From an uncultured Parabacteroides sp. (lineage in GTDB: Bacteria; Bacteroidota; Bacteroidia; Bacteroidales; Tannerellaceae), in contig CAKUZF010000017.1 in the NCBI GenBank assembly GCA_934718155.1, positions 1 to 58,718 on the forward strand: 58,718 nt of DNA, written 5' to 3'. The notes beneath the pieces were generated by a model. The model did no database searches. It was not told the DNA's origin and saw nothing but the letters and a program-made list of their open reading frames with translations. Below, one piece after another: positions 50,497-58,718 of the stretch. Both the position numbers and the translations under genes were made by a program. Numbering within the stretch: position 1 is the first letter of the stretch; every line of letters begins with the position of its first letter.

Positions 50497-51216
50497 CTAT
50501 GTGCCCAGCAGGAATGTCAGTCCGCTGATTCCAATGTAGGCATAGATTATGTATTTGAGCAGGGAACCAGTGAGGTGTTGAAACACCCATGTGCCCAGCC
50601 GATTGCCAATGAGAACACCTACAATGCCATACACGTAGCCCATCGTGACTGTCGAGGTGAAGAAACCGTTATAGGCTCTCGCCAAGGTCATCAATAGGTT
50701 GCCTATTAAGAAATAGGTTTGCGTCATGGCCAAGTAGTGCTCCTTGTCGGGCTCGGAGCTCACGAAGTAGAGTACGGCGGGAGGACCTTGCATGCCAAAG
50801 AAACCGCCCATCACTCCGCTTAAAGCGCCTGCTGTTATTTGTGCCGACAACGTGGTCTTCATTTGGATGCGCTTGCTGAAACAGGCGAAGTAGAGGCTCA
50901 CGGCAATCAGCGTAATGCCAAGTAGTCTATTTAGGATGCCGTATTCCATGCGCTTGAGCAGAAATACGGCACTGATGGAGACTCCGATAAACGTCAGCAG
51001 GATAGGCAATAACCTGCTCCAAGTGATGTGCTTTCGTTGTTGTGCGACAATTATCAAGGAGGTGGTCATGGCCAAGATGCCCGAGAGCGTGGTAGCTTCG
51101 CCATAAGAGGGCATGATGGCAGGGAGCATCGTCATGATGAAGATGCCAAAACCAAAGCCCGTCGTGCGTTGCACAAAACTGGCTCCGATGCTCAGTAGAA
51201 AGAGCTCTATCGCCAT
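50497..51216 (-). CDS. TauE/SafE family membrane permease
   Basis: 239-residue inner-membrane protein with about eight hydrophobic helices. The N-terminal half repeat ELFLLSIGASFVQRTTGFGFGIFIMTMLP and the second half GALSGVMGGFFGMQGPPAVLYF are the duplicated family motif. Family members move sulfite, sulfonates, sulfoacetate or other organic anions. The following operon is for cysteine synthesis, so a sulfur compound is a reasonable guess but unproved. The start overlaps the upstream SDR gene by ten bases. Confidence 0.88.
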   Translation of the reverse strand: MAIELFLLSIGASFVQRTTGFGFGIFIMTMLPAIMPSYGEATTLSGILAMTTSLIIVAQQRKHITWSRLLPILLTFIGVSISAVFLLKRMEYGILNRLLGITLIAVSLYFACFSKRIQMKTTLSAQITAGALSGVMGGFFGMQGPPAVLYFVSSEPDKEHYLAMTQTYFLIGNLLMTLARAYNGFFTSTVTMGYVYGIVGVLIGNRLGTWVFQHLTGSLLKYIIYAYIGISGLTFLLGT

Positions 51217-52058
51217 GCGAGCGCCCTTTTTATCCCCTCCACGCTGTCGTTGAAGTGTAGACCGAATTCCTCAATGAGCGAACAATCCATCGTGAGATTC
51301 CGGGGCTGCTCGCTAAATCTTTCCTCATTGGGCAAGATCCATGTCGAAGGTTCTTCCAGCTTCATGAGGTGAGCCGCCCGTAGATGGAGGGCATAGCTGT
51401 CGATCGTGTTGCCGCTTCCGTAGTTGTAGATACCTCCTGGAAGGGCAATGACCTGCTCCATGTTTTTGACCACTTCCCAAACGTTTGTCACTCCACGGTA
51501 TTCGTGCGTGGCCGCATTGATGATGGCACCCTCGCTGCATGCCTTCCGCAGGTTGACCAGAATATTGCTGTTCAGCTTCATCGGACTGTCGGGCACGTCG
51601 TACATCCATGTGAGGCGTAGGCCAATCGACGACGGTAGGTTTCGTTGTGCTCTCTGTTCCGCCTCAAGCTTGTGTTGGCCATAGACGTTGACAGGCTGAA
51701 GCTCAACATGCTCCTTTAGAGGCCCGAGCAGAGGCGTCCCGTTGTACACTTGGTCGCTCGACATGAATATGAGTTTGGCTCCAATGCGCTTACACGCCTT
51801 TGCCAGTTTTACCGTGCCTTGCACATTGACGCGGTGCGAATCCTCAGGATGCTGCTCGCAGTACCACGTGTTGCTCAGTGCGGCACAATGCACCACGATG
51901 TCAGGATGGAACTCCTCCATGTAGGCCATGACCGCATCCTCGCGGCTGACATTCAGCTCGCTGTGCGATGGCAATAGTAATTCGTATTTGTCTTTATAGT
52001 AAAGAGCCAATCGACTTCCTAAGAAGCCGCTGCTACCTGTGATCAGTATTTTCTTCAT
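51207..52058 (-). CDS. NAD-dependent epimerase / dTDP-4-dehydrorhamnose reductase-like SDR
   Basis: 283-residue extended short-chain dehydrogenase. The Rossmann loop is ITGSSGFLGSRLALYY at the N-terminus. The RmlD-like features are IVVHCAALSNTWYCEQHPEDSHRVNV, LIFMSSDQVYNGT and the active-site Y-x3-K as VYGQHKLEAE. Substrate is probably a nucleotide sugar or similar small molecule, but there are no sugar-nucleotide genes next to it. It overlaps the TauE/SafE gene by ten bases and follows the small membrane protein by 34 bases. Confidence 0.85.
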   Translation of the reverse strand: MKKILITGSSGFLGSRLALYYKDKYELLLPSHSELNVSREDAVMAYMEEFHPDIVVHCAALSNTWYCEQHPEDSHRVNVQGTVKLAKACKRIGAKLIFMSSDQVYNGTPLLGPLKEHVELQPVNVYGQHKLEAEQRAQRNLPSSIGLRLTWMYDVPDSPMKLNSNILVNLRKACSEGAIINAATHEYRGVTNVWEVVKNMEQVIALPGGIYNYGSGNTIDSYALHLRAAHLMKLEEPSTWILPNEERFSEQPRNLTMDCSLIEEFGLHFNDSVEGIKRALAWR

Positions 52059-52092
52059 CTGTTGTCTCCTTTATTATGTTGTTGTGCTGGTG

Positions 52093-52503
52093 CTATAATT
52101 CCTTGGGGCAGAGAAAGGCGGAGATGTAGATTGCGCCAGTCAGCATCAACGCCGATCCCAACCCCACGTAGAATGAGGCAATGAACGATGGAGCTATGGC
52201 GGGGCATCTTCTGAGCAGAACACCCAAAGTGATCATAAAGGCCATGATAAGGTATGACCTCAGAGGCATCATATGCCACACCCTTCGCTTTCCCTCGTCG
52301 ATCGTCCGAATACGTCGCACGTTCTTGAAGAGCATCTTGACGAACATGCTCGAGAATAGGATCAGGGTGACTATGCTACCGATTACCATCACACTGGAGG
52401 TTGCGTCAAGGCTTATCCATGACGCAACCCCGATCCTGCAGACATTGAAACCTGCTATCAGCCAGATTATACCAGCTATGGAGGTGAGAGATTTAGTCTT
52501 CAT
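52093..52503 (-). CDS. Small four-helix membrane protein of unknown function
   Basis: 136 residues with four likely membrane helices (IAGIIWLIAGFNVCRIGV, VMVIGSIVTLILFSSMFV, LRSYLIMAFMITLGVLL, and FIASFYVGLGSALMLTGAIYISAF) and a basic loop in the middle (KNVRRIRTIDEGKRRVW). I do not recognise the family. It lies 74 bases after the RND outer-membrane gene on the same strand, and 34 bases before the SDR, so it may be in the efflux transcript or start a second unit. Confidence 0.7.
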   Translation of the reverse strand: MKTKSLTSIAGIIWLIAGFNVCRIGVASWISLDATSSVMVIGSIVTLILFSSMFVKMLFKNVRRIRTIDEGKRRVWHMMPLRSYLIMAFMITLGVLLRRCPAIAPSFIASFYVGLGSALMLTGAIYISAFLCPKEL

Positions 52504-52577
52504 TCTTACTGCTTTATTCTGTCTGTGTTATGCTTAACGATCGCACAGCTGCCCGTGATGATGAATCCATGCGTACA

Positions 52578-53951
52578 TTACCAACCTCCTCCCAGGGCCT
52601 TATACATCTTTACCATCGTAATCTGCTTGTCGCGGATGGCGTTGCTTAGACCAATTTGGGCATCGAAATAGCTACGCTGTGCGTCGAGCACATCCAGGTA
52701 GCCAATCACTCCGTTGATGTATTGCAGCTGGGCCAGTTCCATAGCGGCCTTCGACGAGTGTTCCAATTCGAGGCGCGACTCGTAGATTTCTTTGATCTTG
52801 TTGAAGTCTACAATGGCGTTGCGGGCATCCTTGAAGGCACTCAATACGGCCTTCTCGTAGCCGTAGCAGGCCTGTTCGTAGGCCGCCTTCTGAGCCTTCA
52901 GCATGGCGCGGTTCTTACCCATAGCGAATAGTGGCCCCAACAGGTTGGCGCTAAGATAGTGAATGGGCGACTGGAAGAAGTCGCTGAATTCCTTACTTTC
53001 CAAACCGTAGTTGGCTGTCAGTGTGATGCGCGGGAAGAGGTTGGTAAAGGCCATGCCTACAGCGGCGTTGGCAGCGATCAGGCGCTGTTCGGCTTCGCGC
53101 ACGTCGGGACGGCGCTCCAGTAGAGTGGAGGGGAGGCCTACAGGCAGCGACTCGGGCAACTTGACTTCTTCGGGCAGGATGGAGCGGCGTATCACCTGCG
53201 GATACTCGCCCGCTAAGTAGGCGATGTCGTTTTCTTTGATAGATATCTTACGCTCAAGCTCGGGCACTAACGTGGCGGTACGGGCGTATTCCACCTTAGC
53301 CTGCTGATACGAGGTCTCCGAAGTCAGACCGCCTTCGAAGCGTATCTTGGCCAGCCGGACGCCTTCCTCGCGCGCCTTCAGCGTTTGGCGCACAATTTTC
53401 AACTCGTTATCTAAGGCCACCAGTTCGAAGTACGACTGCGCCACTTCTGAGATGATGCTCATCTTCAAGGCGCGCTGAGCTTCGATGCTTCCTAAGAACT
53501 GGGCCATGCTTTTATCTTTTGCCCAGCGGAGGTTGCCCCACAAGTCGAGCTCCCACGAGGCGACAAACTTGGCACCCTGTTCGGTGCTGTTTTTATAGTT
53601 GTCGCCACCATAGTTGCTGCCTTCCTTTTCCATATAAGCTTTTGCGTCGATGCGTGGGAAGAGGTTTGCCCAGTCGATGCGCTTCAGGGCTGCCAATTCT
53701 TTTACGCGGGCGGCGGAAATCAGCAAGTCCTTGTTGTGGTCTAAGGTCTTACCGATGAGTTGCTGCAAGGTGGTATCCGAGTAGATTTCCCACCACTGCA
53801 GGTTGGCAATGGTCAGCGTGTCGTTTTGCAGGGTCTTCGAGAGCTGTTCGGGCAGGTTCAGCTCAGGACGGGAATAGCGCTTGCCCAGCTGGCAGGAAGC
53901 CAAGCAGAGGCATCCCGTCAGAATAAGCAAATAGAATTGTATCTTTTTCAT
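52578..53951 (-). CDS. RND efflux outer-membrane lipoprotein, OprM/NodT family
   Basis: 457 residues from the ATG giving MKKIQFYLLILTGCLCLASC; a longer frame exists but the lipoprotein signal begins here. C20 in LASC is the likely lipidated residue. The two-repeat TolC-like architecture is visible, with LDHNKDLLISAARVKE, WELDLWGNLRWAKD and later LPVGLPSTLLERRPDVREAEQRLIAANAAVGMAFTNLFPRITL, the classic NodT-type signature. It forms the outer-membrane channel for the two genes upstream. Gap to the permease is 32 bases. Confidence 0.94.
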   Translation of the reverse strand: MKKIQFYLLILTGCLCLASCQLGKRYSRPELNLPEQLSKTLQNDTLTIANLQWWEIYSDTTLQQLIGKTLDHNKDLLISAARVKELAALKRIDWANLFPRIDAKAYMEKEGSNYGGDNYKNSTEQGAKFVASWELDLWGNLRWAKDKSMAQFLGSIEAQRALKMSIISEVAQSYFELVALDNELKIVRQTLKAREEGVRLAKIRFEGGLTSETSYQQAKVEYARTATLVPELERKISIKENDIAYLAGEYPQVIRRSILPEEVKLPESLPVGLPSTLLERRPDVREAEQRLIAANAAVGMAFTNLFPRITLTANYGLESKEFSDFFQSPIHYLSANLLGPLFAMGKNRAMLKAQKAAYEQACYGYEKAVLSAFKDARNAIVDFNKIKEIYESRLELEHSSKAAMELAQLQYINGVIGYLDVLDAQRSYFDAQIGLSNAIRDKQITMVKMYKALGGGW

Positions 53952-53983
53952 CTTGTATTCTTTCTTTGTTAAAATAGACAATC

Positions 53984-56900
53984 TTACGCTTGCTTGCGGA
54001 TGGTTTTCGCTTTTGCCTTGTTCTTCATCTTATAAATAAGTACGAAGAAGAAGGGCACCAAGAGGATACCGACAGTTACAGCCACTATCATACCGAAGAA
54101 GACACCGGTGCCGATGGCCTGTCGGCTGGCCGAACCCGGACCGCTGGCGATGACCATGGGGAGCATACCCAGGATAAAGGCCAATGAGGTCATTAGGATG
54201 GGGCGAAAACGCAGCTGCGAAGCGTGTAGGGCCGCTTCCACTACATCTACACCACGATCAACCTGCTCCTTGGCGAATTCCACAATCAGGATGGCGTTTT
54301 TCGCCGCCAAACCGACCAACATCACGAGGCCGATCTGGAAGTAAACATCGTTCTCGAGTCCGCTTCCCCACACGCCGAGGTATGCGCCCAAAGCGGCAAC
54401 CGGAAGCGAGAGGAGAACGGCGATGGGCACCATCCAGCTTTCGTAGAGAGCGGCCAGGAAGAGGAACACGAAGAGGAACACCAAAGCCAGCACCATTCCG
54501 GTTTGTCCGCCAGCTTGCTTCTCTTGATACGACAGTCCGCTCCATTCCACGCCAATGTTCTCCGAAAGGTGTTCGCGAGCAACCTCTTCGATCACCTTCA
54601 TGGCCTGTCCCGAACTGTATCCTTCGGCCGCTTCGCCACGAATCACCGTGCTGTTGAACATGTTGAAGCGTTTGATGCTACCTGGGCCAGTGGTGTATCG
54701 GGTCGTGCCCAATGAGGTGAGCGGTATCATCACATCGCCCTTTCCCCGCACGAAGAAGAGGTTGATGTTATCCTTGTGCTCTCGATAGTTGGCTTCAGCC
54801 TGGATATAAACACGGTAGATGCGGTTGAACATGTTAAAGTCGTTTACGTACACCGAGCCGGTATAGGCCTTCATCGTTGAGAACACATCGGCCATCGGTA
54901 CACCGGCAAACTTCACCTTGTCGCGATCGACATCGAAGTAGAGCTGCGGAATTTCGGCTTGGAGTGACGATGACAGCCCTGATAGCTCCTTGCGCTGCAT
55001 GGCGTAATACATCAGGGTGTCGGTTGCGGCAGCCAGGTGTTCGAAGGTGGCATCGCCACGGGCTTCGAGCTGCATCTCGAAACCGCCTGAGCTACCCAAG
55101 CCGGGAATGACGGGAGGCGTTGATAGGTAAACCTTGCACTCAGGGTAGGTAGAGAGCTCTTTCTTCACCTGGGCCATGACGGCGTCGATGGTCAGCTCGC
55201 CTCGTTCTTCCCACGGCTTTAGGATGACGGTGAGGTCGGTGCGTGCCTGGCTGGTTCCGACACGCGGACTGCTACCCACCACGCTTTGCACATAGTCTAC
55301 CGACGGCAGGCTCATCAAGTATTCCACCGCCTTTGCGCTCACGATGCGACTGCGTTCGAGCGTGGCTCCCTCGGGCAATTCCAGCTCCACACGGAAGTAG
55401 CCTTGATCTTCGATCGGAAGGAAACTGGTGGGGATGATGCGGTGGAGCAAGAGGATGGCGATCAGCACGGCACCGAACGAGATTAACACTCGGCGCGGAT
55501 GACTCACGATGCGCTGAATGAGGGCCACATACTTGTTCGTGCCCGTAGCTACCCATTCATTGATGCGGCGGAACACGATGTTCTTGGGTTGGCTCGATTC
55601 TTCCTTCTTCAAGATCAGCGAACACATCACGGGGCTCAGCGTCAAGGCGACAACAGTCGACAGCAGAACCGACACCACGATGGTGATGGTGAACTGGCGA
55701 TAGAGCTGGCCGGTGATGCCGGGCAGGAAACTCACGGGCACGAAAACGGCGGCCAGCACCAGCGAGGTGGCGATGATGGCACCCACCAGTCCCTCCATGG
55801 CCTTCTTGGTGGCCTCATACGGCGACAGGTTCTCTTCTTTCATGATGCGCTCGACGTTTTCCACCACCACGATGGCGTCGTCTACCACAATACCGATGGC
55901 GAGCACCAGACCGAGCAGGGTGAGCATGTTCAGCGAGAAGCCGAAGATAAGCATGAAGCCAAAGGTGCCGATGAGCGAGATGGGCACGGCTACCAACGGG
56001 ATGAGGGTCGTGCGCCAGCTCTGAAGCGAGAGATACACCACAATGATGACGAGTAGAAGTGCCTCGAACAAAGTTTTATATACCTCATGGATGGATTCCG
56101 AAATGTAGGTGGTCATGTCGAACGGGATCTCGTAACTTAGTCCTTCGGGGAAGTTGGCGCTGATCTCCTTCATGGCCTCTTTCACATTGTTGGCCACCTC
56201 CATGGCGTTGGCTCCCGGCAGCATGTAGATGCCCAAAACGGCAGCGTTGCCGCCGTTGATGCCACTCTCGGTGCTATACGAGGAGGCCTCAAGCGAGATG
56301 CGTGCCACGTCGCGCAGGCGGATGATGGAGCCATCGGGATTGGCTCTGATCACGATTTCCTCAAACTGGCTCACTGTCGACAAGCGCCCTTGGGTGCTGA
56401 TGGGGATCGTGATGTCAAGTCCGTCGATGGGCTGCTGGCCTAAGACACCGGCGGCCGACTCGCGGTTTTGATCCTTCAGGGCCGACTGGAGGTCGGCTAC
56501 GGTCAGTCCGAAATTGGCCATCTTGTCGGGTTGCACCCAGATCTGCATGGCATAGTAGCGGCTACCGATGTTCGACACACGCCCTACGCCGGGAATGCGG
56601 CGTAGCAGGTCGAGCACGTTCAAGGTGGCGAAGTTGCTCAGGTAGATCTCGTCGAACTTCGGGTCGGTCGAGTTCAGGCAGATGGTGAGCAGCTGGCTGG
56701 GCGCCTGCTTTTCGACTGAGATGCCGTTTTGTATCACTTCCGCTGGCAGACGCGATTCGGCCAGTTTGATGCGATTCTGGATTTCCACGGCCGCCAGGTC
56801 GGGATCGGCGTCAATGTCGAAGGTGACGGTGGCCGAGAAACCTCCGGTGTTCGTGCTGCTCGACTCCATATAGAGCATGCCCGGCGTACCGTTCAGCTCT

Positions 56901-57103
56901 TGCTCGATGGGGGTAGCCACCGCCTGCGAAACGGTCAGGGCGCTGGCTCCAGGATAAGACGCACCGATTTTTACAACAGGCGGCGTGATTTGCGGATATT
57001 GGTCGATGGGCAACAGGCTCAGGCCGATGATGCCGACAATGACAATCAATATAGAGATGACGGCCGAGAATACGGGCCTGTCGATAAAGAAACTTACTTT
57101 CAT
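53984..57103 (-). CDS. RND multidrug efflux permease, HAE1 family
   Basis: 1039-residue inner-membrane pump with the AcrB architecture: MKVSFFIDRPVFSAVISILIVIVG start, large periplasmic loops after helices 1 and 7, and twelve membrane segments. The proton-relay aspartates are in GIVVDDAIVVVENVER. The pore-domain start PQITPPVVKIGASYPGASA and the C-terminal repeat GLAAKNAILIVEFAKEQ are present. It expels drugs, bile acids or detergents by proton antiport; substrates unknown. It is the second gene of adaptor-permease-channel, 49 bases after the adaptor. Confidence 0.97.
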   Translation of the reverse strand: MKVSFFIDRPVFSAVISILIVIVGIIGLSLLPIDQYPQITPPVVKIGASYPGASALTVSQAVATPIEQELNGTPGMLYMESSSTNTGGFSATVTFDIDADPDLAAVEIQNRIKLAESRLPAEVIQNGISVEKQAPSQLLTICLNSTDPKFDEIYLSNFATLNVLDLLRRIPGVGRVSNIGSRYYAMQIWVQPDKMANFGLTVADLQSALKDQNRESAAGVLGQQPIDGLDITIPISTQGRLSTVSQFEEIVIRANPDGSIIRLRDVARISLEASSYSTESGINGGNAAVLGIYMLPGANAMEVANNVKEAMKEISANFPEGLSYEIPFDMTTYISESIHEVYKTLFEALLLVIIVVYLSLQSWRTTLIPLVAVPISLIGTFGFMLIFGFSLNMLTLLGLVLAIGIVVDDAIVVVENVERIMKEENLSPYEATKKAMEGLVGAIIATSLVLAAVFVPVSFLPGITGQLYRQFTITIVVSVLLSTVVALTLSPVMCSLILKKEESSQPKNIVFRRINEWVATGTNKYVALIQRIVSHPRRVLISFGAVLIAILLLHRIIPTSFLPIEDQGYFRVELELPEGATLERSRIVSAKAVEYLMSLPSVDYVQSVVGSSPRVGTSQARTDLTVILKPWEERGELTIDAVMAQVKKELSTYPECKVYLSTPPVIPGLGSSGGFEMQLEARGDATFEHLAAATDTLMYYAMQRKELSGLSSSLQAEIPQLYFDVDRDKVKFAGVPMADVFSTMKAYTGSVYVNDFNMFNRIYRVYIQAEANYREHKDNINLFFVRGKGDVMIPLTSLGTTRYTTGPGSIKRFNMFNSTVIRGEAAEGYSSGQAMKVIEEVAREHLSENIGVEWSGLSYQEKQAGGQTGMVLALVFLFVFLFLAALYESWMVPIAVLLSLPVAALGAYLGVWGSGLENDVYFQIGLVMLVGLAAKNAILIVEFAKEQVDRGVDVVEAALHASQLRFRPILMTSLAFILGMLPMVIASGPGSASRQAIGTGVFFGMIVAVTVGILLVPFFFVLIYKMKNKAKAKTIRKQA

Positions 57104-57152
57104 ACTTGCACGTTTTTGGTTACGTTCAGTGAATTAAGGAAATGGTTCCGGT

Positions 57153-58358
57153 TTATTCGGCTATTGTTGCTTCGGTGGCCTCAGCCGTGTGGATCTCGGT
57201 CGGCGCTACGGGCTTCACCTTCATGCCGGGGCTCAGCTTGTGGTAACCCTCGGCAACAATCTGTTCGTTGGCCGCCAGGCCACGTTCAACCACTACCTGG
57301 TTTTGGAACTCGGGACCCAGCTCGATGAAGCGGCGTTCTACGGTTGAGTCGCGGCGCATCACATAGATGTAGGCTCCTCCCTTTTCGATGATGACCGATT
57401 TCATGGGAACCACCGTGGAATGCTCGCGCACGTCGAGCAGCAGTTTAACCTTGGTGAACTGGCCGGGCAGTAAGACGCGGTTTGGATTAGGCATCTCAGC
57501 ACGCACCGAGAAGGTGCCTGTGCGCGGATCGACTTGGGGCTCAGCAAAATCAACCAGTCCCTTGTGTGGATACACTGTGTTGTCGGCCAGCGTGATGGTT
57601 ACGCTTGGCTGCCAGGAACGGGTGGAGTCTTTTTGTCCCAGCAAGACGTTGCGCTCCTTGCTCTTCAGGTAGTCGAGTGCCGTCATGCTGAAGTCTACAC
57701 GCACCGTGTCGCTCTTCACGATGGTTGCCAGCAGCGACTTGGCGCCTGGCCCAACGAGGGTGCCCAGATCGACGTTGCGTTCGCTGACATGTCCTGAGAG
57801 GGGCGAGCGTACAATGGTGCGGCCCAGCTCCAGTTCCGCCTGATCCAGGTCGGCGCTGCTCATACCTACCGATGCCACGGCCGTTTCGTAAGCCGCTATG
57901 GCATTGTCAAGATCCAGCTGGCTGGCTGCGTTCTGCTCGTAGAGCGGACGGATACGCTCCAAGTCGCGTTTCGCCTTCAGCGCCTGTGCTTCGTCTTTTT
58001 TCAGTTGAGCGCGGGCTTTGTCGGCCTTTGCCCGATATTGATCTTGATTGATGACAAACAGCACCTGGTTTTTGCTTACGTAAGTACCTTCAGCAAACAG
58101 CATCTGTTCCAGGTAGCCCTCCACGCGAGCGTGCACTTCGACAAACTGCTGGGCGCGCACGCGGCCCACGTATTCGCCGTAGATCTCGACATCCTCCTGG
58201 GTGGCAGGAGCGATGACTACGGTTGGAAGTTCGGGTTGGGGTTCAGGACGATGGGTGGCTATCAAATAGATTCCGATAATTAGGCCGACGCCCGTTATTG
58301 CAATTGCTGTTCTTTTTTTCTTCAGTGTAAATTTTTTCTTTGTGAAAAACAGTCTCAT
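57153..58358 (-). CDS. RND periplasmic adaptor protein
   Basis: 401-residue membrane-fusion protein. A basic N-terminus and one membrane helix (TAIAITGVGLIIGIYLIA) anchor it; no lipobox Cys is present, unlike many AcrA proteins. Then come the lipoyl-like motif (EVHARVEGYLEQMLFAEGTYVSKNQVLFVI), a helical hairpin (RAQLKKDEAQALKAKRDLERIRPLYEQNAASQLD), and beta-barrel/membrane-proximal domains. It links the permease to the outer-membrane channel. It is the first structural gene of the operon, and its 5' leader seems long with an inverted repeat. Confidence 0.94.
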   Translation of the reverse strand: MRLFFTKKKFTLKKKRTAIAITGVGLIIGIYLIATHRPEPQPELPTVVIAPATQEDVEIYGEYVGRVRAQQFVEVHARVEGYLEQMLFAEGTYVSKNQVLFVINQDQYRAKADKARAQLKKDEAQALKAKRDLERIRPLYEQNAASQLDLDNAIAAYETAVASVGMSSADLDQAELELGRTIVRSPLSGHVSERNVDLGTLVGPGAKSLLATIVKSDTVRVDFSMTALDYLKSKERNVLLGQKDSTRSWQPSVTITLADNTVYPHKGLVDFAEPQVDPRTGTFSVRAEMPNPNRVLLPGQFTKVKLLLDVREHSTVVPMKSVIIEKGGAYIYVMRRDSTVERRFIELGPEFQNQVVVERGLAANEQIVAEGYHKLSPGMKVKPVAPTEIHTAEATEATIAE

Positions 58359-58457
58359 ACCTTAGCTATGTTTTATTGTTGTGTTAAAAAGCTATACGAC
58401 AAGAACCGCAAGTTCCGTGCCATACGGCCGTAGTTGTTTCAAGTTGCTTGTTACCAG

Positions 58458-58592
58458 TCATCGTAGATGTGCAATTTGGAACCGGTGAGTGTGGAAATCA
58501 GTCAACACGGTGTGGAAAAAATTCCACACTTCTTGTATATTCCCTTTTTTCTTTGTGTCGAGTCTGACAACGATGTTGATGAAGTCCATCAT
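58458..58592 (-). CDS. Possible small ORF in the efflux operon leader
   Basis: A 44-codon frame starting with two ATG codons (M-M-D-F-I-N-I-V-V-R) and ending TGA, about 17 bases after the predicted transcription start and 99 bases before the adaptor ATG. It spans the GTGTGGAA palindrome. No family, codon signal or terminator supports it, so it may be chance. Confidence 0.2.
   Translation of the reverse strand: MMDFINIVVRLDTKKKGNIQEVWNFFHTVLTDFHTHRFQIAHLR
58510..58529. promoter_or_regulatory. Perfect inverted repeat upstream of the RND operon
   Basis: GTGTGGAA-AAAA-TTCCACAC, a perfect 8-bp dyad with a four-base centre. A further direct copy of GTGTGGAA lies at 58489-58496. Size and position suit a dimeric repressor operator or an RNA hairpin in the leader; no regulator gene is visible in the window. 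Confidence 0.5.
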
Positions 58593-58596
58593 AAGT

Positions 58597-58604
58597 TATT
58601 TTTG
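58597..58604 (+). promoter_or_regulatory. -7 box of a rightward divergent promoter
   Basis: TATTTTTG is a perfect TAnnTTTG, with GTTG 18 bases upstream as a weak -33 element. It points towards the ATG at 58698, off the window edge. Confidence 0.5.
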
Positions 58605-58615
58605 TATTGCCGATG

Positions 58616-58623
58616 CAAATGTA
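58616..58623 (-). promoter_or_regulatory. -7 box of the RND efflux operon
   Basis: On the minus strand the sequence is TACATTTG, a perfect match. It lies only 12 bases from the opposed rightward -7 box, so the two promoters overlap. The leader to the adaptor ATG would be about 250 bases. Confidence 0.5.
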
Positions 58624-58697
58624 GTAAAAGGAAGTGTATAAATAACAATACTTCGGTAAGAATTAGGCCAACCTAAGCGGCTTTTGCCGTAAAAAAG

Positions 58698-58718
58698 ATG
58701 AGTTCTTTGAAAAGCCTG
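58698..58718 (+). CDS. Possible start of a rightward gene cut by the window edge
   Basis: ATG followed by AGT TCT TTG AAA AGC CTG (M-S-S-L-K-S-L) lies 94 bases after a consensus -7 box pointing right. Only seven codons are in the window, so its identity is unknown; a regulator of the efflux operon would be a natural neighbour. Confidence 0.25.

Noticed and set aside
58510..58529. DnaA box or origin element, because of the TTCCACAC sequence
   Set aside because: It does not match TTATCCACA, there is a single dyad only, and no replication genes or AT-rich unwinding region are near.
58467..58676. 69-codon plus-strand frame at the right end
   Set aside because: It runs through the divergent promoter boxes and the GTGTGGAA dyad and has no recognisable composition.

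Overview
The window looks like ordinary chromosome from a member of the Bacteroidota, most likely order Bacteroidales. The evidence is a set of perfect or near-perfect Bacteroidota -7 boxes (TAnnTTTG) upstream of many genes, little use of purine-rich ribosome sites, the thrA/apgM/thrC order without thrB, a group B type [FeFe] hydrogenase, a YjjP/YjjB pair and a large TamB. Base composition is moderately GC-rich for the order, so a Tannerella- or Porphyromonas-like relative is possible, but I cannot name the species. There is no phage, integrase, transposase, CRISPR array, rRNA or tRNA gene that I can see.

Layout. 1-3.5 kb: end of an FtsX-type ABC permease, then a sigma54-dependent response regulator and its short histidine kinase. 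3.5-6 kb (minus): small membrane protein, yjjP, yjjB and a LysR regulator. 6-8 kb: ZIP metal transporter and rubrerythrin, convergent, with a 22-bp-periodic repeat array between them. 8-16.8 kb (plus): tRNA-dihydrouridine synthase, flavodoxin-like reductase, proC, an acyl-CoA ligase, an SGNH hydrolase, prmA, a three-gene membrane cluster (YtxH, holin-X, unknown) and gapA. 16.9-23.9 kb (minus): saccharopine-dehydrogenase-like polyamine enzyme, recA and a tightly overlapping four-gene surface-glycan operon. 24.1-26.8 kb (plus): methyltransferase, mtgA, lipB. 26.8-31.3 kb (minus): tamB. 31.4-38.2 kb (plus): tsaD, pncC/cinA domain, then thrA-apgM-thrC behind a probable attenuator. 38.2-40.1 kb (minus): an ABC-F ATPase. 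40.3-43.7 kb: a secreted GH2 beta-galactosidase, followed by a second 22-bp-periodic array. 44.1-46.7 kb: a flavodoxin-ferredoxin fusion and a divergent [FeFe] hydrogenase. 46.9-48.3 kb: phosphohexomutase. 48.5-50.5 kb (minus): cysK-cysE behind a cysteine leader peptide. 50.5-58.4 kb (minus): RND efflux operon, a small membrane protein, an epimerase-like SDR and a TauE/SafE permease.

The strongest non-obvious signal is upstream of cysK-cysE (minus strand, about 50,225-50,445). It has a consensus promoter, a 30-codon leader ORF with five consecutive Cys codons, a pairing that can act as antiterminator, and a perfect 11-bp terminator with a long U tract just before cysK. This is the complete anatomy of a classical ribosome-mediated attenuator sensing Cys-tRNA. 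A weaker arrangement of the same kind precedes thrA (32,924-33,129). The second notable signal is a family of degenerate 22-bp-period repeats. Its two arrays both lie between convergent genes and both reach the 3' end of the minus-strand gene.
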